Below are positions 21,786 through 32,878 of a stretch of 64,000 bases of DNA, in pieces. The notes beneath the pieces were generated by a model. That model searched no databases and was not told the DNA's origin. It worked only from the letters and a program-made list of their open reading frames with translations. Made by a program: the position numbers and the translations under genes. Every line of letters starts with the position of its first letter. The first letter of the stretch is position 1. The stretch is from Micropterix aruncella (Eukaryota; Arthropoda; Insecta; Lepidoptera; Micropterigidae), in NCBI GenBank assembly GCA_944548615.1, contig OX155955.1, positions 12,395,921 to 12,459,920 of the forward strand, given 5' to 3'.

Positions 21786-23904
21786 TTGGTGGTCAGAACT
21801 CAAATATTACAAACAATTATGTATAAGTTTTAGTAAAATGCTAATAACACTAAATTGCTCTAAAATGTGGTCATCATAAAAAAAATATATAAAAAATATT
21901 AAAAGATAATATAATAAATAAAATGCAATTTCATTATATAATCGGCAATAAATATAATATAACATTTGATTAAACAGAGAATGACGAACAGAATAATCTT
22001 AAAACTAAAATAAAGAGAAAAATAAAGTTATAAGTAAGCAAAGAGAGAAAAAGTCATTAATATTTAATATATGTTAAGTAATATAGACTTTAATATAAAA
22101 TACCTAGTCAAAAAAACGTAGAAATCATTGTCAAAATAATATATAACAACAAAGTCAAATAATTTTTGGTAGTTATATATAGTTCAATGTACATACTATA
22201 CTCAACATACATATTTAAAAATATGTTAATAATTTGTGCACCTAGCTTTTATTAAACTATATTTTCTAACATTTGATGTATGGTTAGTCTGTCATGATTC
22301 GATAACCATTTCTTTAATTTATTTTTGAATTCCTTAAATGCCAAATTAATTTTTATTTCCATTTCGATCAGATTATTATACTGTATATTTACTGAAATTT
22401 ACTGTATACCATTATTATTAATAATATTATTGTTATGATTAACTAACTTAAGATTAATTTAATCTGCTTTGTCATTCCTAGGCAATTGTAAAGTTGTAAT
22501 GGAAATACATATTTATATTCTGTAACTCCATCATACAACAAGTCCGCACTAACGTAGAAAAAATTAAAACCGAAAATTTACTATAACTAAAAAAATGTTT
22601 ATAGAGCATATAATTGCTTAATAGAATTGTTTTTATATGTTTTATAATTGCTTCTAAACATTGCAATAAAAAAAAAGAAACATCCATAGTAATGCGACAA
22701 TCGTTTACTCAGTCACCATGTATTAAAAGATATTAAGAGAATAAAACTAATAGATTAAAATAAAATAAAATTTATATTAATATTATATAATTAAATATAA
22801 TCGAGGGTGATAGGATCAGAAATAATTATAAATATCTAACAATTGATACTTTTGCACAGGCCCATTATGATGTGAGTATTTATTATTTTATTAAATAACG
22901 GAAGCGCCAAATATAAAAGGAGTGAGCAAATATATTGTTTTTTTTCTTCATTGTGTTCTGTTTCTTGATTCAATATATTTGTGACATAACTATATCTAAC
23001 TTCTCTTTCGATATCGTCCGGAATTTGATCAAATCCGTATCAATAGCAACAGTTACATATTAATCCAAACGAGTTTGGCATTTTGCCAAACAAGCCTGGC
23101 TTCAATAAAAAGGATCTTTATATAGAATGGCAGATATGTCGAAGAAGAGCTAATAGCAATAACATTTTATGTATCTTCTTTATTTTTCCGCCACTGTAAC
23201 TCGTTCCATATTAATTTCAATAGTGTTCCATATTCATTTTAAAATTGAATGACGCGCGTTCGACATTCATTTTTTTATTGCGTTCAATTTTCGCCAACTG
23301 CTCAACAACGACTTTAGTTGTAAAATATTCATTCAGATGAAATAAGTCTCTGTCTACTGGCCGGGAAGGTCTGGGGGTGACAACACTGATTTATTTTCAG
23401 AATCCGGATTCGAGGCACTGCATTTTTTTATTATGAGTAGATCAATTGTGACTCGAGTGAATTTATGTATTTTTTTCATCTTTGTTTTTGAATAACGCTA
23501 CATTAATCATACAATATCATAGGTCACTGCACTTTGATAAAACTAAAGTAGTATTATATATTCCTTTGTGTGAGGTACATTTGCTTTTAAGTGGTGAATA
23601 AAAAAGACATGAATCCCGCTACCAGCCAGAAGAGCTATTGCTCTCGGAGGGGTGATTTCTAAGGCGAAATGCGGTTTGTAAAGGTGCAATCAGGGCAGCT
23701 AACAACCGTAACCGCTCGGATTAAGGTTGCCGAGCTCTACACTTTCAAGGAAAATATATAAATTACACTGGCGCAGTATATCAGATAAGGGACTTGGGCG
23801 GTAAATAAAACAGACGCTAAGTCTGAAAGACGTCAATTCATGAAGAAAAGACGTTTGGTTTTCATATTATGTGAGTTAGTTTTCCCAGGTATACGAGATA
23901 CATT
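21786..23904. other. 2.1 kb of AT-rich DNA without a recognised gene
   Basis: Very AT-rich to 22900. A GC-richer phrase at 23620-23755 may be part of another dispersed repeat, but no second copy was found here. Confidence 0.45.
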
Positions 23905-24136
23905 TCGTAATCACCGAAAATCTCTTACAACCAACTCTACTATGAGGTGTTTATTTGTATGTACGTGTAATATTTGTGCAATTGTGTGTCTTGTTATTGC
24001 ATTTGTTCGACGGAATTGATATGCGATTCCGGTCATTTTAACCCAACGAAAAATGGTGACCCCGCCGTGAATCAAACTCGGAACCATACATTGTACTAAG
24101 ATTGCGACCTAACCGCTATTTCACCGGACCTTGTAA
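23905..24136 (-). mobile_element. tRNA-derived SINE
   Basis: The reverse strand begins near 24136 with CCGGTGAAATAGCGGTTAGG, resembling a Pol III A box (TAGCGGTTAGG). About 35 bases later comes GGTTCCGAGTTTGATTC, resembling a B box and T-arm. It then runs into a non-tRNA body shared with 20880-21035. The spacing and order fit a tRNA-related SINE. It is not a functional tRNA: the acceptor arms do not pair and there is no clean anticodon loop. Confidence 0.7.
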
Positions 24137-24357
24137 TTGTAATTGTAACCGTAAATATTTTTACATAAATAATTTAATGTAAGGCAAGCGAAATTATAAG
24201 TAAACGAAATACAACGCAAGATGGAAAGCGATCTTCAAAATTCCTTGGATTTTAATCTAATTAACCGAGTGGATCGAGGTCTTGTTTTTAGGTCGATCGT
24301 TTAGGATTTCGCCTTATTGTTTGCGACGCAATTACGACCAAATTATTTCTTTAATGC

Positions 24358-25187
24358 AGCCTACACACGATGAGGCCCGGCCGGACGGATCTGGACTGAA
24401 GGCGCTGCCGGATTTCGCCGGACGTGAGTAGGAGCGTCGGCCCCGCCTCTCACTCTGTCAGTCCATTCAATTCATCGATACAGTGATAACGGGTATAGAC
24501 GCTCTGGCTTTAATAAAAATGTGTAGAATGGACTAAATATTGACTTTAAAAAAAAGGTGGATATTTTCCCATACAAATTTATTAACTTGATTAAAACCCA
24601 AAGATTTTCAAAACTACCTATGTATGGATGAAAGAATATACATGCATAAATATTATTTCTTACTTAGTTTAAGAAATATGCCTTACGGACTCGTCGCTGA
24701 TGACGCTTTCTCATTGAGAGTAGGTATGATGAGTAGATATGATAATATATAACCACCGCACATCACGTTCCAGGCGTATTGTTGAGAATACAATTGGCAT
24801 ATTTACAACTAGATTTCGAATAGTTTATACGGAAAATTAATGTGGAGCTCGAAAGAATTAATTCCATATTAATAATGGCCATAATATTTCATAGTATCTA
24901 CTTATTATATGCCATTGTAAGTTCATTGTAATGGCCATAGTATTCCATAGTATGTGCGTCCTAAGCGCTGCTGCACGCGCAACTGACGGCCACGCGCTAC
25001 ACACTCACCGGCCCGGCCTGCGGCCTCGACAGGTCAATCGGGTCATCGAATGATATTTCATTCAAAGACAGGCCGCCTCAGGCCGCGCCTTAAGCTCTGG
25101 ATTTCCTGCTACACACGCCGGGTTTGGCCTGACAAATTTGGCAGGACAGTCCAGGCCTCTCCGGCCGCCTCATCGTGTATAGGGCCT
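24358..25187. mobile_element. ~0.83-kb DNA element with GC-rich inverted ends
   Basis: The left end CCTACACACGATGAGGCCCG (24360) pairs with the right end, complement CCTATACACGATGAGGCGGC (ending 25183). GGCCGGA and TGGACTG blocks match further in. The interior is AT-rich and non-coding and carries a direct repeat of AATGGCCATA(A/G)TATT(T/C)CATA (about 24873 and 24934). No clear target duplication. A non-autonomous TIR element of unassigned superfamily. Confidence 0.7.
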
Positions 25188-25480
25188 ATAAGAGAGAATG
25201 GACATTTTCGTATAAAAGGTGTACTCAAAGCGTAACAATTGGGGACCTACTTGCCAACAAATTAATTGTGCTTTGTAAACAAGTATCAAAGTTCAACTCA
25301 TTAATCAATGTCGTATTGGATTTATACACATCCGATGTTTTGTATATCTGAATGATTTTGTGAAATAAACTATTTATTATACTTTGTTACATATTATTAA
25401 GTAAATAGTGGTTTATTAAGTGTGTTTTTCAAGTTAATAGTGGGTTTATTAAGTGAATAGTGTTTATTTTAAGTCGTTGT

Positions 25481-26180
25481 TAAAATCAACAATGCAACTA
25501 AAATCCAACCGTGAAGCAAAAACCAATCAATTCCAGGGTATCCAGCATCACAGTCAGAAAGTAAAAACGAATTCACATAAAAAGTAGATATATTAAAAAG
25601 ATTAAAAAACTCGACTGCTGTTACAGAAAAAGAACTATTGTATTTATAATTATTTATATTACCGTTTTTATGAAACATATGTGGCCTTCCTATTTATCTA
25701 TATTGATAGATGTAGGGGGAAGTCCCCTAACGCCGGACGGAACCTAGCGTCAGACACTAATAGTATCTCGACAAGTCGCGGCGCGATCGATACAAAGACG
25801 GGTCAAAAGGGTGCGGGAAAGCGTATGCTTTTCCTTTTCTTATGTCTTTGTTTCAATCGCGCCGCGACATCTCGAGATACTATTAGTGTTGGACGCTATG
25901 TGCCGTCCTTCGTTAGGGGACTTCCCCTATATTTCCAGATTGTACTCAATCAGACCTTTCATTTGACTTTAAACACGATATATTTATGTTAATTTAGTGA
26001 CATTTGGACATTTAAACAAGCATTTTTTGACATATGGGGAGTTTAGTTTAGGTACCCCGGGTGGCATAACGATTCTAACGATATCACACGCTTCTAAATC
26101 GGTTCAAGCGTTTAGAAGTTATGATGAAATAAAAAGAAAACTGGGTTTTATCATTAATAGATATTGGATTTTTTCCGAAT
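25481..26180 (+). repeat. Dispersed repeat A, copy 2 (interrupted)
   Basis: Carries CTGCTGTTACAGAAA, ATTGTATTTATAATTATTTA, TACTCAATCAGACCTTTCAT, GACATTTGGACATTTA and the 3' blocks ACGATTCTAACGATATCACA and AAATCGGTTCAAGCGTTTAG. Compared with the copy at 35400, it is split at 25712/25931 by the foldback element. Confidence 0.8.
25713..25930. mobile_element. TA-flanked foldback element inserted in repeat A
   Basis: Nearly palindromic over about 216 bp. The left arm GGGGGAAGTCCCCTAACGCC mirrors the right end GTTAGGGGACTTCCCC, and ATACTATTAGTGT and CGCGGCGCGAT blocks also mirror each other. TA is present on both sides (25713-25714 and 25929-25930), consistent with the TA target choice of Tc1/mariner-type MITEs. 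Repeat A resumes on each side, so the insertion point is well defined. A half copy is at 10791-10915. Confidence 0.8.
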
Positions 26181-26470
26181 ACAATTGCGTAGTTTTATAT
26201 TTTTCCAAAATGTTGGATTGGAATAAATTCGTCAGACCAAAAAACATTTTCTAAAAATCGGCAATATGTTGTGAAGTGTAATAATTAAAAACTTTGTATA
26301 ATTTATTTTGCTAAATAAATATACAAATATTACTATTTGCTACCATGCCTACCGGATATATTCCTGACGGACGCGAAGAGAAAGAACGAAAAAAAGTAAA
26401 CTGTCAAATGATTAATGTAAAAGTCGCTGCTTTCTCCTTATATGAAATCAAGGGGTCGCGGCACGCACCC

Positions 26471-26635
26471 TATGACACTCAAGAGTACAAAACGATTCTA
26501 ACAATATGACGCACTTCTATGTAAATCGGTTCAAGCGTTTAGACGTTACGGTGGAATAAAGAAGTGCAAAACATACATATATGAATCCTGAACACATAGC
26601 ACTCCTTTTGGGCGGTCGTGTTAAAATAGACAACG
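26471..26635 (+). repeat. Dispersed repeat A, copy 3 (3' part)
   Basis: Has AAACGATTCTAACAATATGA, AAATCGGTTCAAGCGTTTAG, AAACATACATATATGAATCC and CACTCCTTTTGGGCGGTCGT. Confidence 0.8.
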
Positions 26636-27104
26636 TTCAGAACACACCAACGTAAAACGAAGGAAAGACAACAGCCCAGGCGCAAATCGTACATGCCACC
26701 AATATTTTTGTTTGTCTCTCTTGCTTGCTTTTATCCATAAACTTGTTTAGACATGCTAATCATCTATCTCTGTTACTAACAGCTGTTTCTCTTTCATCTA
26801 CAGGTTTAGTTTTTGATTAGTGACATGCTAGAAATGAGTGAATCAGTACGAGCAAATATTCAACTTTGAAAACAAATTGTGGAATCAAATAATATGATAA
26901 AATTATTTTAAAATTACATTTTACTCTAAATGGTTTTCAACAGTTTAAGAATCGACCAGCTGTTTCATTTGACATTGCCAATGGATCGAGTTCGTTGAAC
27001 TCGGCAACATTGAATGGCGTTTAATAACACAATAGTCGCGAAGCAAAGCCTCAAATGGCGCTGCACTGTTATTTCTGATCGATGTATTTTGAATATTTGA
27101 GACA
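26636..27104. other. No feature recognised
   Basis: AT-rich; no gene. Confidence 0.4.
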
Positions 27105-27690
27105 TTTATTACCAATCGGTTGTGCACTCTGACTAGTTGCTAAAGGAGTCTGGAGACTATGGAAATTTACTGTCTTCCAATCAGTGGGGGTGGCTGTTGA
27201 CCTGTTGTCTGCCATTCTTGAAACGATTACACAACCGTCGCCGAACGGTGCGCAAATCGTCCAGTAGCGCCGAGACGCATTTCCACCAGGAGAAACCGAT
27301 CTACCAGCCGTGAGGCCTGAGACACGAGAGTCTTACCCGGGTTAGCTTTCCACACGAGGAGGCTTCTGAATAGGAGTTAAGTCGTGAGTTGGGCCGATCC
27401 GAGAACAAAATGCACGAAACCATTCGCTACCAATAAACTCCACAGTCAAGCTATGCTAACTGCGTAGTCAAGCGGGCTGAACTCGATTCCTTTCTACCAG
27501 TTTTGGACGAGTTTCACCATCCTCCGGTCTGGTCACAGATCCGAGGTCGCTTGCGCGGCCTCTACCTGATATCAGCGGCAATTCAGTTCGTATTTATCGC
27601 GGACCGCGTCGCCCTTTGCTCGCCAGTATCACACGAGATCAGGTGGCAAACGGATCGTTTCAAGGAAAGATGAGGTCATCGGGTCAAACT
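27105..27690 (+). repeat. Dispersed repeat E, long copy
   Basis: GC-richer block with ACCAATCGGTTGTGCACTCT, GGAGTCTGGA, GGGGGTGGCTG and, in reverse orientation, GTCACAGATCCGAGGTCGCT and AAACGATCCGTTTGCC-like phrases matching 18275-18938. Part is rearranged (the middle is inverted relative to the other copy). Confidence 0.65.
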
Positions 27691-28382
27691 GCCCTCGCTG
27701 TAAAGCGAATATCGATTTCACAATGGTGTTTTTGTATTCTTTTGAAAACGCTCTGTTCGGCAATCCTTTTTATCCATCAGCGTCATATGTCCAGCGGGGG
27801 CAAGTCGCCCCATATATTTTTATTTTAAACCTGCAATAAATTCGCTACAACATAAATCCTATTTTTACAACTGTATCTCCATAGTGTACATGCAGTATAT
27901 TTCTCAACATTCAAATCTAAAGACGTTACAGAGATGAAGTCTATTTACTGCAAAATAAACATATAAATTTTATTCCTTCAGTTTTTGATTGTTATGGGCC
28001 ATCTGCTAAAACTACAATACTGCTCATCTAGCGTTCTATACAAATGTCTGAGCCAAGTCCAAACCATCGCTATCCATTACAATTCATTTTATATAAATAT
28101 ACTCTTCTCTGTTTTTCATTATTTAAATTTGCGAATTACGCCTTAAATACATTAAATTTTATTGCGGAAAGTAGAAAAAAAATCTGACTGGCGCCTGTTT
28201 CTCGGAGTAAATAAAGTATACTTATATTTATCCACCTTTTGCCAGTTCTGCATCAGACGTCCACGTTCAGTTATTGTACAATCTTCGGTCCATATAGTAT
28301 ATAAAAAAGATATTTGACACGAATCGTCCAACATTGAAGTCATAAAAATAATTCCTATTCTAATTTACTGGTAAGGAAAGTA
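27691..28382. other. No gene
   Basis: A small GGGGGCAAGTCGCCCC hairpin at about 27796-27811; otherwise AT-rich without coding character. Confidence 0.4.
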
Positions 28383-28740
28383 TTGAGGACGCACTACTTT
28401 GTGTCTGTCTGTCTGTGGACGGCCAGCGGCCAAACGGCACTACTTTGTGTCTGTCTGTCTATCCACGGCAGCGGCCAAACGGTTTGTCCGATTGAGCTGA
28501 AATTTGGCATGATTGCAGGCATCATTTGGTTATGGCATGAATTGAAAAGTGGGGTGGTTAAGGGAGGTAAGGGAATGGCGCAGGCGAAGGGTGGGGTGGG
28601 GAGGGGTGTGGAGGGTGATGGATGGGTGGGAGTACGAGGGGGGTGGAGGGAGTCGGAGGGGAATGGTTTGAAGGAGGGGAGAAGGAATGTGGAGGGGGGG
28701 CAGGGGGGGTTTAGATGGATTACTATTGACCCGGCTACTA
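28383..28740 (+). repeat. Repeat B copy plus G-rich low-complexity tract
   Basis: TTTGTGTCTGTCTGTC occurs twice (28400 and 28445), followed by GTCCGATTGAGCTGAAATTT and the GCAGGCATCATTTGGTTATG block. From 28540 to 28712 the strand is almost all G with A/T spacers (GGGGTGG, GGAGGGG), giving purine-rich open frames that are not genes. The tract could form G-quadruplexes. Confidence 0.8.
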
Positions 28741-28757
28741 AACTAATTTTACATTTA

Positions 28758-28798
28758 TAAAATCGAAGACAATCGTGGTTGTTTGACATTATAAATAC
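28758..28798 (-). mobile_element. Tail-only fragment of the hairpin element
   Basis: AAAATCGAAGACAATCGTGG followed by TTGTTTGACATTATAAATA matches the tail and first bases of the hairpin element at 3412, but the hairpin itself is absent. Confidence 0.75.
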
Positions 28799-29659
28799 AC
28801 CGTTACACCGTTAATAATATTATAAGCATTATTTATTCAGCTAGTTTTATTTTTAAAAATATGGCCTAACTGATATGGGCCTTGCGAAAGCTACATCTTT
28901 ACCATATAGATGCATGAGCACATCACGTAACCCGCACGTACAAGGTGTGAACTGCGCCCCGAGGTAGTATATTTAGCTCAAGCACCGCGTATTAGCTGGA
29001 TGTTTTGTTCCCTTCTGTTTGCCATGTCGTCAAGCGAGTCGCTTTTGCCCCTTTCGCCGTAGGACGCCGCCTCTTTTATTCTCTATAAATCTTTTTCCTG
29101 GCACCTTTCGCTGACAAAACAGTTATAATAAAAGGGCGGCTGTCTTTATTTACCAATTCTATTTATATTTAACATGGTTTTATTTCATTTTTAACACGTG
29201 GAGACTTACTATTCTATATGATTTATTATGTAGATCTTTTTCTTTTTCTTCTTGGGACGATGGTTGATGGTGTAAATACCGTTTGCTGGCTTCGGTGTCT
29301 GAAGATAAGCATTACGCCGTCCCAGGTGTCGGTGCTGTGGGATGCTCGCGGTGATCTGAAGGGTCCTCAATACGAACACTCCACCCCACTCGAAGTCCAC
29401 TCTCCTATTACTCACAGAGTAGTAACCTGAATTTATACTTTAGTACCGTAAGCAGTTTGTTAGAATTCGGCTAAGGACTCATAGTCGTTTTAGCCTTAAA
29501 TTGGCTAGGGCCTGACTTTTGCGCAAGGCGTAGTAGCAAAGCGCTATTCCGGCTCCTAGTTAGAGCCATTTCCGGAGCCCATTAAATTTGCAAAGAGAAG
29601 ATCCGGAATAGAAGGTTTCATTCCAAATTTGAACTCGACAAATATCGTACCTACTAGGT
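28799..29659. other. No supportable gene
   Basis: Mixed composition. No frame with coding character that I could defend. Confidence 0.4.
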
Positions 29660-30835
29660 ATTCCATTCCGAGGAGACAGCTACTTCTTTGGCACCACCAC
29701 TTTACCAGTGCCGGATTAGCCACGTAGCAAGAGTAGCAAATGCTACGGGCCCCGCGCATTGGGGGGCCCCGCGCACCCACACCTGCCTGAGCGTGAAATT
29801 ATCGCTGCAGCCTGCAACAGGCCAATGGGAAAACGTTGGTATCAAAATTTACAGCGATTCTTAAAAAAATTATCACATCACTAAAAGTGACCGCTAGCCA
29901 CACGACAAATTATGTATCGTGCCACAAACACACTTACTTAAGTCGGCAACCTAGCGAAACTAACAAGGGAAGTACCGACAATCCCACGGAGCCGCGGCGG
30001 AGCCGTCCGTGATATAAATATGTGTATCTGGGCTTTTAGTTGCTTATAAAAAGTTTTAACAATGTAGGTAATATAGGTCTATTGTATGAGAATATTAAAT
30101 AATATTATGAAGTGAATTGTAAGCATTGCTCAATAAAGCGAAAAATATTGGGCACTGTTTATTTACTTTTGTTAAGCGGTACATTTCCGTTTTTGGAATT
30201 ATTATGAGTAAAGTAGGAGTTTTTTATTGTATTTTATTTAGTATTCGTTAATAAAGTTGCGCCGTACAATAATGGCTGATCTGTCGGTGTGAATTATATA
30301 AAAAACGGTCTCGTTTTAAGTAGATTGTAGTTTTTGTCCACATTGCAAAATTTCACACAGTTTGTTGAAAAAGAAAATTGTACATAGGTATATGTATATT
30401 TTTTAAACAACCGCGCCACTGTTGTAAATATATTTTATTTTTGTATTTATATTGTCGAATATGATTGAAACTGTGATAGTTGAATAATTCCTCAATTTAA
30501 TTTTTCTGCGGAGTTTCTGCCGATTTTTTTTATTTCTCTTTGTAAACATTTTTGAATTACACAGTATCTCCAAAAATTATATGTTATTACCTTGTTTTAG
30601 AAATAAAAGGGATCTATCAAAAAGTTCTATTTTATTTTACACCCTAAACTTAAGAATCTAAAGCAAACCAAGGGCCTTTTGAGAGAATTTGCTACGGGCC
30701 CCGCGCTGGCTTAATCCGGCACTGCACTTTACCACTCCACCGAACCGACAAGTCATTCCATTCCGAAGGCCTGGATCCTTCCACTGGCTCTACCACTTCA
30801 CCGCATCGACGCTTCATTCCACTCTGAGAACCTGG
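29660..30835. repeat. ~61-bp minisatellite interrupted by hAT insertion
   Basis: Units start with ATTCCATTCCGA at 29660 and 30755, and with ATTCCACTCTGA at 30816. They share ACTT(T/C)ACCA/ACTTCACCGCA-type middles. The first unit is split by the hAT element; the interruption lies between CACTTTAC duplicates. Confidence 0.7.
29698..30732. mobile_element. Non-autonomous hAT element with 8-bp target duplication
   Basis: CACTTTAC occurs exactly at 29698-29705 and 30725-30732. Between them the element (29706-30724, 1,019 bp) begins CAGTGCCGGATTA and ends with the exact complement TAATCCGGCACTG. Further in, GCTACGGGCCCCGCGC is present at both ends, in the same orientation on the plus strand. An 8-bp duplication and CAGTG-type ends are hallmarks of hAT transposons. 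The interior is AT-rich with no transposase (no DDE or dimerisation region), so it depends on enzyme supplied elsewhere. Confidence 0.93.
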
Positions 30836-31310
30836 ATAACGTAAACATTGTAACTAATAATCACAAAATAAAATAAAATATTAAAAAGCATAGAAAATAT
30901 CAGTTCCGAAATTAAGAGTCAACTTTATTTTCTTGAAGTCGTCGAGGTCATTTTCACGCCGCCTTTTCAGTTACCTTCTTTTTTATAGTGATTTACAAAC
31001 ATTTGTCTTCGAGGCTCCTAATTAAATATGGCAGTATCCGGATCAAACCGAAACTTAAATATAAGAAGCTATTTTGGTACTAAGTTAGGCATACTTCTTG
31101 TAAGACCAAGTCAATTCTAAGGCGAGTGTTTTGGGAATGTATACCCTCGTGACATCTCACAACTTGACATATTATTTTTTATATATTATCTATTAAATTT
31201 AACAGGCTATTGTGAACTCGGCTGCCAGGGGTTGGTGGAATATTGCTGAGAAGTATGTTAATCGGCTCACATTAGCAATTGTCCTCAAGGTGTATTTAAA
31301 TTATTGATAA
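30836..31310. other. No feature recognised
   Basis: AT-rich; no gene. Confidence 0.4.
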
Positions 31311-31559
31311 TTAACCCCTCAAATGAATGGCGATTAGCTCGGGTTGCCTACGGCAAAATGTATATAAATTTATATTTACATTTACATTTACATTTACATA
31401 GAGCGGGGTTTACTATAGAGCTATAGCATTACTATAGAGCGGATTACTATAAAGCGGCGCACATTTACATTTATATTTACATTTATATAAATTTATATAC
31501 ATTTTGTATACATTTTGCCAAGGCATCCCTTAAGGGACGCCTCACATTTGAGGGGTTAA
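31311..31559. mobile_element. TTAA-flanked MITE (piggyBac-type)
   Basis: TTAACCCCTCAAATG at 31311-31325 is exactly complementary to CATTTGAGGGGTTAA at 31545-31559. GGCAAAATGTATA blocks and CATTTA hexamer runs also mirror each other inside. The TTAA on both sides and the CCC-type terminus are what piggyBac-superfamily elements leave. At 249 bp it is non-autonomous. The piggyBac relic at 39471 also begins TTAACCC but differs after that. Confidence 0.88.
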
Positions 31560-31567
31560 GCTGTAAC

Positions 31568-31800
31568 CTCCTATTATAGTTAGGGAGCCAGCGACAAAAA
31601 AGTGTAAGAGTTTTGGTAAAGCTGATACTTTCAGATCAGACAGTATTTTGGCCATAGAATACCAGCAGGCCCGATTCCGGGACATCTGGCGCTGGCGTAC
31701 TAGGAAAGGTGTAATTTTAATTAGTACCCCCAAAGTAGTGGATGCAATAAAGAACTAGAAACATATGTTCAGACTGCTTCATAATCGAACGCGTGGCGTC
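31568..31800 (+). repeat. Dispersed repeat F, copy 2
   Basis: Contains GTTAGGGAGCCAG, TCAGACAGTATTTTGGCCAT, GGGACATCTGGCGCTGG and TTTTAATTAGTACCCCCAAA. It matches 4560-4750 but has several frame-breaking changes. Confidence 0.75.
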
Positions 31801-32634
31801 AGCATCTCGAAACCGTTATATTGCACTATTCCGACCATTATATATTGCGCGGAACAACCGATGCATCATAGACCGATGGGTGACATATGTGCACATTACT
31901 AGAAACATGAGCCACGCACAACGGCCCAATAAAGAGGCTAAGTGCGGGAAACAGCCCAGACAAACTAACTAACTTCACTACCAATAATTATGGTTGTTCA
32001 ACGTGTAAATAGTCGAACAACCGGCGGGATCGTAACCGTAAATAAATAATAATAAAATAAATAAATAGATTTTAATATGTGGGTACTTTGCAAAATGAGA
32101 CAAATCGATGCGCGCAAATCCCCCTTAAACATCAACACGTAATCAGATATATGTCTGTAAAACACCGACTGACCTGTGATGATGATCCTCGCTTCGCTGA
32201 AGTCCCAGCACTGCTACGGACCCTCAAGGTTCCTGCTGGTGGACTTTTCACGCAAGTCTTTTCGACAATGCCTCACACAAAACTCACTCGACGCGGATTA
32301 GTTCCTTCGCGGAGTTTCAACTATGATTAGCGGAGCGGTTCAATAAATAAAGCGGTAAAATAAGCGGTTCGGAGTCGCGAAAGTATGCAAACTCTGATAA
32401 ATATATGTGCAGTCGTCGTGACGGCGCGGCGGAATGTGAAATTTTGGTTGTACACATTGTGAAATTTTGGTTGAATTATCTCTAATACAAGCGACAAAAA
32501 AAAATACCGCCATATTTTAAAAAAATACTACATTACATTGGAAAATAGCCATAATAATACCACGGAAATACTACGAAATACTTTAGTATACTACTTTTGC
32601 TATCATAGCCACTTGATACAATCACTATCGGAAG
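31801..32634. other. No gene
   Basis: A GGTTGTTC...GAACAACC hairpin at about 31992-32022. Otherwise nothing recognised. Confidence 0.4.
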
Positions 32635-32705
32635 GGTGGTGGGGAATCTGAGGGGGTGGGTGGGGAAGGGGGGGGGGGGTGATGAGGGGGTGAGGGGGGT
32701 GTCTG
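32635..32705 (+). repeat. G-rich tract, G-quadruplex candidate
   Basis: Many G runs of three to ten separated by short A/T loops. Strong potential for a G-quadruplex on the plus strand. Confidence 0.8.
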
Positions 32706-32784
32706 CTTGCCGGGGAAAACTTAGTGCGACACAACCGTTTTTTTATAAACTTCTGATCAGCAGTGTGATTTTAAATCTTGTACT

Positions 32785-32878
32785 TTCTCTATTGCCTTCG
32801 CGTTCGCGCTGATTTAGCGAACTATAACCGGTTATATGTAGTTCACAAAATCAGCGCGAAAGCAAAGACAAGAGAGAA
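32785..32878. mobile_element. ~94-bp foldback hairpin
   Basis: Arms 32785-32829 and 32830-32878 pair imperfectly: TTCGCGCTGATTT with AAATCAGCGCGAA, GAACTATAACC with GGTTATATGTAGTTC, and TTCTCT with AGAGAA at the base. No loop to speak of. MITE-like. Confidence 0.75.

Noticed and set aside
28383..28789. Gly/Glu-rich and Pro-rich frames of about 125-131 codons
   Set aside because: Produced by the G-rich low-complexity tract of repeat B, no start context or domain.
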